Assembly (NCBI GenBank): GCA_025499625.1
Contig: JAFMVD010000057.1
Coordinates: forward strand, 1-35,362
From: Carboxylicivirga fragile
Lineage (GTDB): Bacteria; Bacteroidota; Bacteroidia; Bacteroidales; Marinilabiliaceae
DNA length: 35,362 nucleotides
Reading direction: 5' to 3'
Both the position numbers and the translations under genes were made by a program. The notes under the pieces are model-generated. The model searched no databases. It was given only the letters and a program-made list of their open reading frames with translations, and was not told the origin of the DNA. Below are positions 28,759-35,362 of this stretch, in pieces (the stretch's first letter is position 1; every line of letters begins with the position of its first letter).

Positions 28759-29298
28759 TTACTTGCCAGGGTTACTTTTATTCGTTTTTAAGCTTTTCTC
28801 CCAGTAAGGTTTAAACTGCTCAATCATAAAATGTTTCCACACATTTTCAATTACCTCGGGCCATTCTGCTTCAAATTCACCTGCACCATGCACCTCTATT
28901 TTAAGTATGGTGGAATCATTAATAGCCGATAAATGATAGGTGCTGACCAATGTTAGAGCATGACCCGCCAAGCCAAGCGGGCCTTCCATGCGGAGCAATT
29001 TACCTCGTTGCGCACCTGTAACCACGGCATGGCGAACACCATCGCCCGACTCATCAAATATTTCGTAAAAACCACCGCCCGGTTTTGCTTCAATGTATAA
29101 TTGATGTGGGTTACCTGAAAAAGTATGATCCCACCATGGACTGATATCACCCGTTAGTTTATCGTACACTTGTTCAGGTGCTCCTGATAGTTTTGTTTCC
29201 AACTCAAACTGAAAGTTGGTTGCGATTGTTTTTTCTTTTTTACTATTCTGACAAGCAAAAAAGATTAATGCCAATATGGTGATGGTAAACAGTCTCAT
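28759..29298 (-). CDS. SRPBCC-fold (AHSA1/START-like) lipoprotein
   Basis: This 179-residue lipoprotein has the lipobox FFAC with lipidated Cys16. The rest resembles a SRPBCC/polyketide-cyclase-like helix-grip domain: a basic start (FELETKLSGAPEQVYDKLTGDISPWWDHTF), a GGGFYEIF strand and a C-terminal helix with WPEVIENVWKHFMIEQFKPYWEKSL. Such folds bind hydrophobic ligands, but here lipid attachment implies a periplasmic or outer-membrane location. It follows the DUF294 signalling gene by 16 bp on the same strand and is convergent with the oxidoreductase gene, 7 bp away. No specific ligand can be named. Confidence 0.72.
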   Translation of the reverse strand: MRLFTITILALIFFACQNSKKEKTIATNFQFELETKLSGAPEQVYDKLTGDISPWWDHTFSGNPHQLYIEAKPGGGFYEIFDESGDGVRHAVVTGAQRGKLLRMEGPLGLAGHALTLVSTYHLSAINDSTILKIEVHGAGEFEAEWPEVIENVWKHFMIEQFKPYWEKSLKTNKSNPGK

Positions 29299-29314
29299 GA
29301 TTCCATGTTGTTTT

Positions 29315-31852
29315 TTAATCCGTATTTTTTATCTCACTCACAATGCTTGTTGATAAATTATTAATCAATTGAAAAATACTTTTTAAAAAATTCTTTTCCA
29401 CAGGCGAAAGCTCTGCCAGTTCAATTGTATTTACAGGGTGTTCACCAGCCTGAATTAAGCGGGATTGATTCTTAAGGCGTATTTTCATCACATAATTGTA
29501 AGCTAAACTTATGTCCTTGTAAAAATCCTCTGATATTTTTCCAGCCTCGTAAAGCGCCTTAATACGTTCGGTCGTATTTGTGGTTTCAATACCATGTTTA
29601 AGCGCACTTACTCTGCTGTATTTTACAATTGGTGTTAATATCGTTTTTAGGTCAATGGTTTTTTCTTTTGATGTATGATCATTTCCCACCAGGTTACCAA
29701 AGGCATTAATTGGCGATTTAAAATTGCTGGTCATCTCAGCTAGTTTTAGCAGGAACTCGTTATTTGATTGAGCCAAATTCATAACATGTTGTCTCAAATC
29801 ATCACTCAGTTGATTGTCTCCGTATATGGTTCTGAAATCAATAAAGGTACTGGCCTCAATCAATCTTTCAATATCTGGTTCATCTACCCAAGATGAGAAA
29901 TAGGCTTTCCATTTTGAGAGCGGTTGGCACCATTTGGGGTTACAAGCCATCATGCCACCCTTGCAATAGTTATAACCAATTTGATCGAGCGAATCTGATA
30001 TGTAATTGGCCAATTCCAGGAAGTACTCTTGTACTTTTTCATTGCTATGGGCATCGTCGTAAATTAAGCCATTGTCCTGATCGGTTAGGAGTGTTTGCTC
30101 CCTTCTGCCTTCACTACCAACTACCATAAACACATATTTGCATGGGGCAGGGCCATAGGTCTCAATGCCAAATTCTATGATTTTCCGAGTGATTCTATCT
30201 GAAATTGAAGAAGCAAAAGCAACGGTGTCGTATGTGTTTTCATTGCTTTCGGCTAATGCATGAATGAGTGTTGGTATTTTGTTGTGAATGATAGCTAATT
30301 CTTCAACTGTATTGGTGTTTTCTATTTCGAGCAATAAGTAGGCAAGCGTATTGTGCTGGATGGAAATAATACTCTCGTAAGAAATAACGCCCGAGATGGT
30401 ATTATCGTGATCGGTAGTTACCAGGTGAGAAACTTTTTGGCTAGTGAAAGATAACAAGGCTTCGTGCAGACTGGCCGAGTCCGAAATGGTGCATATAGGC
30501 GCAGTCATGATGCTGGCAACCGGACTGTCTAAATTACTACTTTTAGCCACCGCTTTTTTGGTCACATCCTTGTTGGTTACAATGCCCAGAATGATCTTAT
30601 CTTGTTTTACCAGTAGAAAATCTTTTTTCAAACGACTCATTTTATTGGCGGCCATTTGAATGCTGGTATCAGCTGTGCAAGCTGCGATTGATTGAACCAG
30701 GTGTTTAATAGGCTGCTTCATCAATAAGAGAGAAGTCTTAACTTCTCCTGATAGTTTGTCTGATTCCCGTTCAGCTACTTCTTTTCGCGATACTTCTTTG
30801 GTTGTAATAATGTAACCATAGGTATCGGCGTATTCTACCTTCGAAATGGAGATGATCACTTCCTTTAGTATGTTGTCGCTACAAATGAGAGACGACTCAA
30901 AGGAGAATGATTTAGTGTTATCTTTGAAGTTGGGATGAATGCTTTCCCACTTAGTGGTAAATAATTCTTCTAGTTTTTTATGGCTAATTTCTTCTTGACT
31001 AAAGCCACAAAGTGTTCTGAATTTTGCATTCGAGAAAATAATAGATTCATTCAGAAACATGAGTGTTCCTTCATTTGATGCCTCTACCAGTGTGACGTAT
31101 TTTTGCCGTGATTTATGTAATTCTGCAGTTAGATTTCTCCGCTTTAGTTCAATTCCTAAGCTTTGGCGAACCACATAAAAAAGTATCAATGCGATGATGA
31201 AGGCAATAATCAAGGAAATGATTAAAAGGGAGTTTTTTAGCGCTTTAATCTCTTCTTCAACATCATCGAGGTAGATACCCGTTCCAACGATCCAGCCCCA
31301 GGGTTCAAATGATTTAACCGACGATAATTTAGGGACAATTTTTGTGGAATCATCCTTCCACTGCCACATGTAATCGATAAATCCTTCATTTTGTTCTTTT
31401 ACAACTTTAGTGGCTTCAACAAAGAGTTTTTTACCATTGGCATCGTAATAGTTGTTTAAATCCGTTCCAATAAGTTCTGGGCGGTAAGGATGCATTATCA
31501 TTGTTGGTTTTTCATCAATTATCCAGAAATAATCTTTTTGCTCGGAGCCATAACGTATTTGCGCTACTCTTTCTTTAGCCAGCTGTTGTGCTTCTTGCAG
31601 ACTAATTGTTGAATCGGCATATTCACTTTCGTATTCACTAATTAAACTCCAGGCTGTATTGGTTAGTTCTGCAATCATTTCCTTTTTATCATCCATTATG
31701 GCTTTCTCAAAAAATGGAATGAAGAAAACCTGAATGGAAGCAATAAACAATATGATTGCCAAAGAGGATGGTAAAACGACACCTAAGTAGAAGCTTCTGT
31801 TGTTTTTCAAAATGTGGGCATTAACGATATTAAAAATGAAATCGGATAGCAT
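29315..31852 (-). CDS. Cache-PAS-CBS-DUF294 nucleotidyltransferase signalling protein
   Basis: This 845-residue membrane sensor has a transmembrane helix (about 20-43), an extracytoplasmic single Cache domain (about 45-200, with DYFWIIDEKPTMIMHP and WGWIVGTGIYLDDVEEEI), a second helix (about 205-228), a PAS domain (about 245-360), a CBS pair (about 385-500), and a GlnD-like nucleotidyltransferase (about 565-690) with GSEGRREQTLLTDQDNGLI at 579-597. A DUF294 C-terminal helical region ends the protein. The G-S then DxD pattern suggests an active nucleotidyltransferase, perhaps modifying a target protein in response to a small extracellular ligand such as a carboxylate. It is upstream of the SRPBCC gene. 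The full chain in one protein is uncommon. Target and ligand are unknown. Confidence 0.85.
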   Translation of the reverse strand: MLSDFIFNIVNAHILKNNRSFYLGVVLPSSLAIILFIASIQVFFIPFFEKAIMDDKKEMIAELTNTAWSLISEYESEYADSTISLQEAQQLAKERVAQIRYGSEQKDYFWIIDEKPTMIMHPYRPELIGTDLNNYYDANGKKLFVEATKVVKEQNEGFIDYMWQWKDDSTKIVPKLSSVKSFEPWGWIVGTGIYLDDVEEEIKALKNSLLIISLIIAFIIALILFYVVRQSLGIELKRRNLTAELHKSRQKYVTLVEASNEGTLMFLNESIIFSNAKFRTLCGFSQEEISHKKLEELFTTKWESIHPNFKDNTKSFSFESSLICSDNILKEVIISISKVEYADTYGYIITTKEVSRKEVAERESDKLSGEVKTSLLLMKQPIKHLVQSIAACTADTSIQMAANKMSRLKKDFLLVKQDKIILGIVTNKDVTKKAVAKSSNLDSPVASIMTAPICTISDSASLHEALLSFTSQKVSHLVTTDHDNTISGVISYESIISIQHNTLAYLLLEIENTNTVEELAIIHNKIPTLIHALAESNENTYDTVAFASSISDRITRKIIEFGIETYGPAPCKYVFMVVGSEGRREQTLLTDQDNGLIYDDAHSNEKVQEYFLELANYISDSLDQIGYNYCKGGMMACNPKWCQPLSKWKAYFSSWVDEPDIERLIEASTFIDFRTIYGDNQLSDDLRQHVMNLAQSNNEFLLKLAEMTSNFKSPINAFGNLVGNDHTSKEKTIDLKTILTPIVKYSRVSALKHGIETTNTTERIKALYEAGKISEDFYKDISLAYNYVMKIRLKNQSRLIQAGEHPVNTIELAELSPVEKNFLKSIFQLINNLSTSIVSEIKNTD

Positions 31853-31929
31853 TACAGCTAAAGTTCCCGACTAAATTAATGATTTTCGATATAACTATTG
31901 TAATCAAGTAAAAGGTAACTACGAATGGT

Positions 31930-31983
31930 ATAAAAATAAGAATCGCATCTTTAGCACAATGTGTGTATAAAGATGCGATCCTT
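31930..31983 (-). terminator. Terminator of the DUF3360 gene
   Basis: On the minus strand AAGGATCGCATCTTTA (31983-31968) pairs with 31953-31938 with a single mismatch, followed by TTATTTTTA. It ends the gene whose stop is at 32005. Confidence 0.88.
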
Positions 31984-32004
31984 AATATGAATTAAATATT
32001 GTTT

Positions 32005-33483
32005 TTAGAATATTCCCTGTATGCCTGGCAACTGTCCTACCAATGCAAGTGAAACAACACAAATCACGAACATAACTGCCGGTATAATTAGTTTCTCAGA
32101 CAAAGAAAGTTGTTTAGCTCTGTCAGGATCTCCTATTAAACCAAGGTTATCGAGTAACATGGTTAAGGCCCATCCGAATACCGGGTTAACAAATGCACTT
32201 GCAAAAATACATGTTCCTGCACTTAGGGCATCTTTTTGCTTTTGTACCATCTGCATTCCGGCTTCAAGTAATGGTAGAAACACACCAACAATAAGCGCCA
32301 CACGTAGTACTGGAGCCCACATGGCCAAATCCATTGGTGCACCAAGAATAGACACTAATACACAAAGCAGACCTGTTAGTATGGCACCACCAGGAATAGG
32401 GCGTTTAGCAATAGCTGCCGGAATCATGTATGTACCCCAGGATGATGCTAAGTTACCACCACCAAGAAACGATCCTACCGCCTGGCGAATGGATGTGATT
32501 GTCATCGTATCATCGATATCCATTAATACATTCTTCGCTTTTTTAGGGTAGTTAAGCTCTTGGAATACGCGGTGTCCTAAATAATCGGGAGTCCACATGG
32601 CAACAGCCAAAATAGCAAAAGGCGTTACGGCTAAGAATTCTTTTAGTCCCGGCCATCCTAAGGTCCATCCAGTATCTTCTCCCCACCACCAACGCGGGTC
32701 GAAATGAGGTAATCCCGGTTCAGTAACAAATTTAAAATCGGCTCCCATGGAAAAAGCAATAATACCTGCAATGGCCGAACACAATGGTATAGCTAACCAA
32801 CGCTTGTTGATACGTGCCAGAAGGGCATATATAATGACAGTAGTACCAATCACAACAAATGAAATAGGACCTGCTTTCGCATCTAATCCGGCCTCGGCTG
32901 CCGACCATAAACCAAACTTGCTAATTTGACTGAAAAGGCCTGTTGCACCAAGGAAAATAAGCAATCCGGCACGAACACCAACACCAGTAATGTTCATCAG
33001 TTTTGAGCCACCTTTGGAAACAGCCAGCACCATACCAAAAACACCTACCATTACTCCCAATGCCAGTGGATGTCCTCCGGCAGCAGCAATCATTGCAATT
33101 AGTGGTATCATTGGACCATGCGTTCCGGCAAGGTTGGCATTAGGATTTAAAACGCCTGAAAATAAAATGACGAAAATACCACCAGCGATTAGCATCTCCC
33201 AGCGTACATTTTCTGCTATGAATGCATTTTGCAGCACAGAATCGCCTCCAAATAAATTAAACTCTGTAGCAAATGCCGCAACCATGGCAGCTACCATCAC
33301 AATTTTACCAATTGTTGCAGCTAGTGCAGGAACAAAATCTTCAATTTCGATTCTGAAATCTCTAAAAGGAAGATTCAATCTCCATTTACGAAATTTCATC
33401 ACTTCCAACTCGTGCTCTAAGTACTCATTCCTATTGGAAAAGTCCTTGGCATCCCGCCTTTTCTCTTTGTAACTCTTACTCAT
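32005..33483 (-). CDS. Polytopic membrane permease, DUF3360-like
   Basis: This 492-residue integral membrane protein has about 12 predicted hydrophobic segments after a charged cytoplasmic N-terminus (about 1-45). Glycine- and proline-rich stretches such as GVLNPNANLAGTHGPMIPLIAMIAAAGGHPLALGVMVGVFG and VGSFLGGGNLASSWGTYMIP resemble SulP/xanthine-permease-type transporters. The closest family I recall is DUF3360. The substrate is unknown. It has its own terminator and a promoter with an embedded palindrome, so it is a single-gene unit under separate control. Antisense ORFs covering much of it are shadows of its biased codon use. Confidence 0.75.
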   Translation of the reverse strand: MSKSYKEKRRDAKDFSNRNEYLEHELEVMKFRKWRLNLPFRDFRIEIEDFVPALAATIGKIVMVAAMVAAFATEFNLFGGDSVLQNAFIAENVRWEMLIAGGIFVILFSGVLNPNANLAGTHGPMIPLIAMIAAAGGHPLALGVMVGVFGMVLAVSKGGSKLMNITGVGVRAGLLIFLGATGLFSQISKFGLWSAAEAGLDAKAGPISFVVIGTTVIIYALLARINKRWLAIPLCSAIAGIIAFSMGADFKFVTEPGLPHFDPRWWWGEDTGWTLGWPGLKEFLAVTPFAILAVAMWTPDYLGHRVFQELNYPKKAKNVLMDIDDTMTITSIRQAVGSFLGGGNLASSWGTYMIPAAIAKRPIPGGAILTGLLCVLVSILGAPMDLAMWAPVLRVALIVGVFLPLLEAGMQMVQKQKDALSAGTCIFASAFVNPVFGWALTMLLDNLGLIGDPDRAKQLSLSEKLIIPAVMFVICVVSLALVGQLPGIQGIF

Positions 33484-33533
33484 ACTCTTAAATTCAGCCT
33501 CTTAATAAATGTTGTTTTTATACACAAAGGCAG

Positions 33534-33563
33534 CAAAAATAGTAAAATAGCGATAAGTCACAA
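33534..33563 (-). promoter_or_regulatory. Promoter of the DUF3360 gene
   Basis: Read on the minus strand, TTG (33563-33561) and TATTTTTG (33541-33534) are separated by 19 bp and match the Bacteroidota -33/-7 pattern. Transcription would start near 33527, about 44 nt upstream of the start codon. Confidence 0.5.
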
Positions 33564-33574
33564 TACTTATTGTG
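33559..33574. promoter_or_regulatory. Palindrome over the DUF3360 promoter
   Basis: CACAATACTTATTGTG has 7-bp perfect arms around a 2-bp centre and covers the predicted -33 element, as expected for a repressor site. It is not the LacI operator seen at 1066 and 2395: its half-sites point the other way. No nearby regulator gene is visible. Confidence 0.5.
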
Positions 33575-33624
33575 CTATCTAACAGTGATTTTGATCGATT
33601 ATGAATAAGGCTTTTTGCCTGCAC

Positions 33625-34569
33625 TCACTGTGCTTTTTGGCAGACCCATATGTTACGGGTAAATTTTTTACCTTTTTTTTCTACAGTACAATGGTCAGAA
33701 ATGCTCAATCCTGATTGTTTTATCAGAGCTTTAATATCGAGTGTAGATACAATAACCAGTTTATCGGCTAACTTCGAAGCTGATTCTAAAATGTGCAAGG
33801 TGTTATTGTCATCCGAATGGCTAAACAAATTGTAGGGCAAGTCAACTATGGCAGCATCGTAGCTGGTGTTGATGTCTTTTAGGTCGGAGCGATACACATT
33901 GGCGGTGTAATTAAAATGAGCCAGATTTTCTCTTGTTGCCTTGCATGCTTTCCAATGAATGTCGCAGCCCTCAATGTCGATTCCGGAAATACATGCCTCA
34001 AGCATTACTGTGCCAACACCACAGCCAGCATCTAATAAGCGTTTCTTACTATTGCCTTTTGAAGCAATGCTGACAAGCGTTTTCGCAATGTCTATGTTGA
34101 TTGCACTGCTAAATGAACAAGGTTTATTCTGGTGTTTCAGCCAATCGCTGTCGTGTTTTGTTAATACCCCGAAATACCAGGTGTTTTCGAAATAGCATAT
34201 GGAATAAATAATGGTTGGATTAACATAGTCGGGATCGCCTTCGATGCAAAAGCCCACGTCTTTTAACTTGCTTAACCTTTCGGGATATTTGGTTTTGTCG
34301 CCATCCAAAACTAGGTATTCAGCCTTAAAACCATCGATGTGAATGTTTTTTTGTTTGATCTCATCAAGCAGCGAAGAATAATCACTTGAGTGTGAATGAA
34401 TGTCAAATCTACATCTGATAAAGGGACTTATGGAAGGATCTACTTTTATGTTCGAAAACAAAAAGTTGTTTTTTTCTTCTTTATCGAAAACTTGCCTCGA
34501 TTCCAACTTACATAATTCACTATTATGAATGTCGTATGTAAATGAATATATATAGCGGTGATTGTGCAT
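33625..34569 (-). CDS. Class I SAM methyltransferase, TRM11/UPF0020-like
   Basis: This 314-residue protein has a C-terminal Rossmann methyltransferase domain. Motif I is LLDAGCGVGTVMLEA (178-192), motif II is EGCDIHW, and motif IV is DLPYN (243-247), a variant of the DPPY motif of N-methyltransferases acting on bases. This fits TRM11/Trm-G10-type RNA (tRNA guanosine N2) methyltransferases. The N-terminal 165 residues are poorly recognisable and could be a diverged RNA-binding part. DNA methylation is an alternative, but no restriction partner lies nearby. It is separated by about 95 bp from the DUF4269 gene. Confidence 0.75.
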   Translation of the reverse strand: MHNHRYIYSFTYDIHNSELCKLESRQVFDKEEKNNFLFSNIKVDPSISPFIRCRFDIHSHSSDYSSLLDEIKQKNIHIDGFKAEYLVLDGDKTKYPERLSKLKDVGFCIEGDPDYVNPTIIYSICYFENTWYFGVLTKHDSDWLKHQNKPCSFSSAINIDIAKTLVSIASKGNSKKRLLDAGCGVGTVMLEACISGIDIEGCDIHWKACKATRENLAHFNYTANVYRSDLKDINTSYDAAIVDLPYNLFSHSDDNNTLHILESASKLADKLVIVSTLDIKALIKQSGLSISDHCTVEKKGKKFTRNIWVCQKAQ

Positions 34570-34664
34570 ATAAAATATTAGTTCTTGTGAAGATTAATTA
34601 AGTGGCGTTTCTCAATAAAAAGATAACTGATTAGATGTCTGTTTACCTTCCTAAGAAAAGCTAA

Positions 34665-35198
34665 TTATTTTTCCAGTTCTAAAAGGGCTTCGTAAGGATC
34701 TCCTTTCAATCCTAGTTCAATAGCAAAAGCAGGTTCCGTTTTGTATCCTTTTTCTTTTAATTTGATAATTCTTTTCCTGAATTCATCACCATGTTCCAGA
34801 AGCAAATTATGCTCAATAATCATGTGACGATAAGCCCTTTGGTTAACAGTTGGAACATTCTGACCAAATATTTCTATTTCAAATCCATCCATGAAGAAAT
34901 TAGCAACAATCGCTAATGATTCTTGTGATGTGTTTTTCCAAATTTTAAATCTTTCAGCAGTACCGAACTCTCTTACCAGTAGTTTTTCAATACTGTGTTT
35001 GTCAGTAAAGTGGCAAACGATATCTAAATCACTATTCTCAATGTCAATATTGATAGGGATTGTTCCTACTAAAATTGGATCAAACTCATTGAGAATAGTC
35101 ATTATTTCATTTTTGCTTAGAACTTCATAAACGTGCCTTTGCTTGTCGTTTCCACCTTTTAGATATGTTATGTTTTTAAAGTCTATGTTTGAGTTCAT
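34665..35198 (-). CDS. DUF4269 nucleotidyltransferase-fold protein
   Basis: This 177-residue protein matches DUF4269: after an N-terminal helix region the strand-turn VGTIPINIDIENSDLDIVC (44-62) carries G45 and the acidic pair D57/D59, the layout of minimal nucleotidyltransferases. FEIEIFGQNVPTVNQRAYRHMIIEHNLL and a C-terminal KLKEKGYKTEPAFA complete the domain. These proteins are usually cytoplasmic and of unknown function. The gene has no clear operon partner; the methyltransferase follows on the same strand about 95 bp downstream. Confidence 0.85.
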   Translation of the reverse strand: MNSNIDFKNITYLKGGNDKQRHVYEVLSKNEIMTILNEFDPILVGTIPINIDIENSDLDIVCHFTDKHSIEKLLVREFGTAERFKIWKNTSQESLAIVANFFMDGFEIEIFGQNVPTVNQRAYRHMIIEHNLLLEHGDEFRKRIIKLKEKGYKTEPAFAIELGLKGDPYEALLELEK

Positions 35199-35328
35199 TG
35201 TTTTTTAAGTAGTCTTCTAACGGCTTGTCAAATAGAGCGTGGTTAAAGCTTTGTATTTTATATTTTCATACACTAGTGACCGACTAATTTTTTAAAATGA
35301 GGGTACTCCCTAAAGGTTTCCCCTCAAA

Positions 35329-35361
35329 GTTGTAAATTGATTTTGCGAAACATTTTACAAC
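35329..35361. repeat. Inverted repeat at the window end
   Basis: GTTGTAAA (35329-35336) and TTTACAAC (35354-35361) form a perfect 8-bp inverted repeat around 17 nt. It is cut close to the window edge, so its context cannot be judged. The 164 bp after 35198 hold no gene that I can support. Confidence 0.4.
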
Positions 35362-35362
35362 A

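Noticed and set aside
32021-32551. Long open frame antisense to the permease gene
   Set aside because: It is a codon-bias shadow of the real membrane protein and has low-complexity composition.
33559-33574. Another copy of the LacI operator
   Set aside because: The arms read CACAATA/TATTGTG, the opposite polarity to TTGTGC/GCACAA.
33625-34569. DNA modification methyltransferase of a restriction system
   Set aside because: No restriction or specificity gene is nearby, and the motifs fit TRM11-like RNA methylases as well or better.

Overview
The window looks like a chromosomal segment of a Bacteroidota bacterium, probably a Bacteroidales/Marinilabiliales-type glycan degrader. The evidence is a SusC/SusD pair, a hybrid two-component regulator (HTCS) with propeller repeats, many lipoproteins, low GC content, and promoter elements of the Bacteroidota type (TAnnTTTG at -7). 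I see no rRNA, tRNA, CRISPR array, insertion sequence or prophage. The species assignment is an inference.

Left part (1-6330): a secreted thioredoxin-fold protein, a short coding remnant that ends at a terminator, then a LacI-family regulator followed by a co-directional operon: galE, a small CBM9/DOMON-like protein, an APH/NahK-like sugar kinase and a sugar-phosphate nucleotidyltransferase. Together these would phosphorylate a sugar, make the UDP-sugar and epimerise it. A 16-bp operator (TTGTGCACGAGCACAA) lies on the regulator's own promoter. Its exact reverse complement lies just before galE, so the regulator probably controls both units.

Central part (6353-24827): a polysaccharide utilisation locus. 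A 1402-residue HTCS is divergent from a run of + strand genes: an F5/8C lipoprotein, SusC, SusD, a Tat-exported GH109-type glycosidase, a metzincin-like lipoprotein protease with an F5/8C domain, a DUF5077/DUF3472 lipoprotein and a GH2 beta-galactosidase. A 13-bp direct repeat with a 20-bp period sits about 40 bp upstream of the predicted -7 element of the first gene and is a good HTCS site candidate. The combination of alpha-GalNAcase-type, beta-galactosidase and protease functions suggests a glycoprotein or mucin-type O-glycan (or other GalNAc/Gal glycan) as substrate. The galE/kinase/nucleotidyltransferase operon would salvage the released sugars.

Right part (24933-35362): an accessory YhcG/DUF1016 nuclease gene broken by a one-base frameshift. 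Next is a two-gene unit with a tetraheme NapC/NrfH-like cytochrome fused to a SUMF1-like domain, followed 4 bp later by a Tat-exported Gfo/Idh/MocA oxidoreductase. On the minus strand are an SRPBCC lipoprotein, a Cache-PAS-CBS-DUF294 signalling protein, a DUF3360-type membrane protein with its own terminator and a palindrome on its promoter, a Trm-like methyltransferase and a DUF4269 nucleotidyltransferase-fold protein. The cytochrome-SUMF1/oxidoreductase pair is the most unusual module in the window; it may link periplasmic sugar oxidation to the quinone pool.
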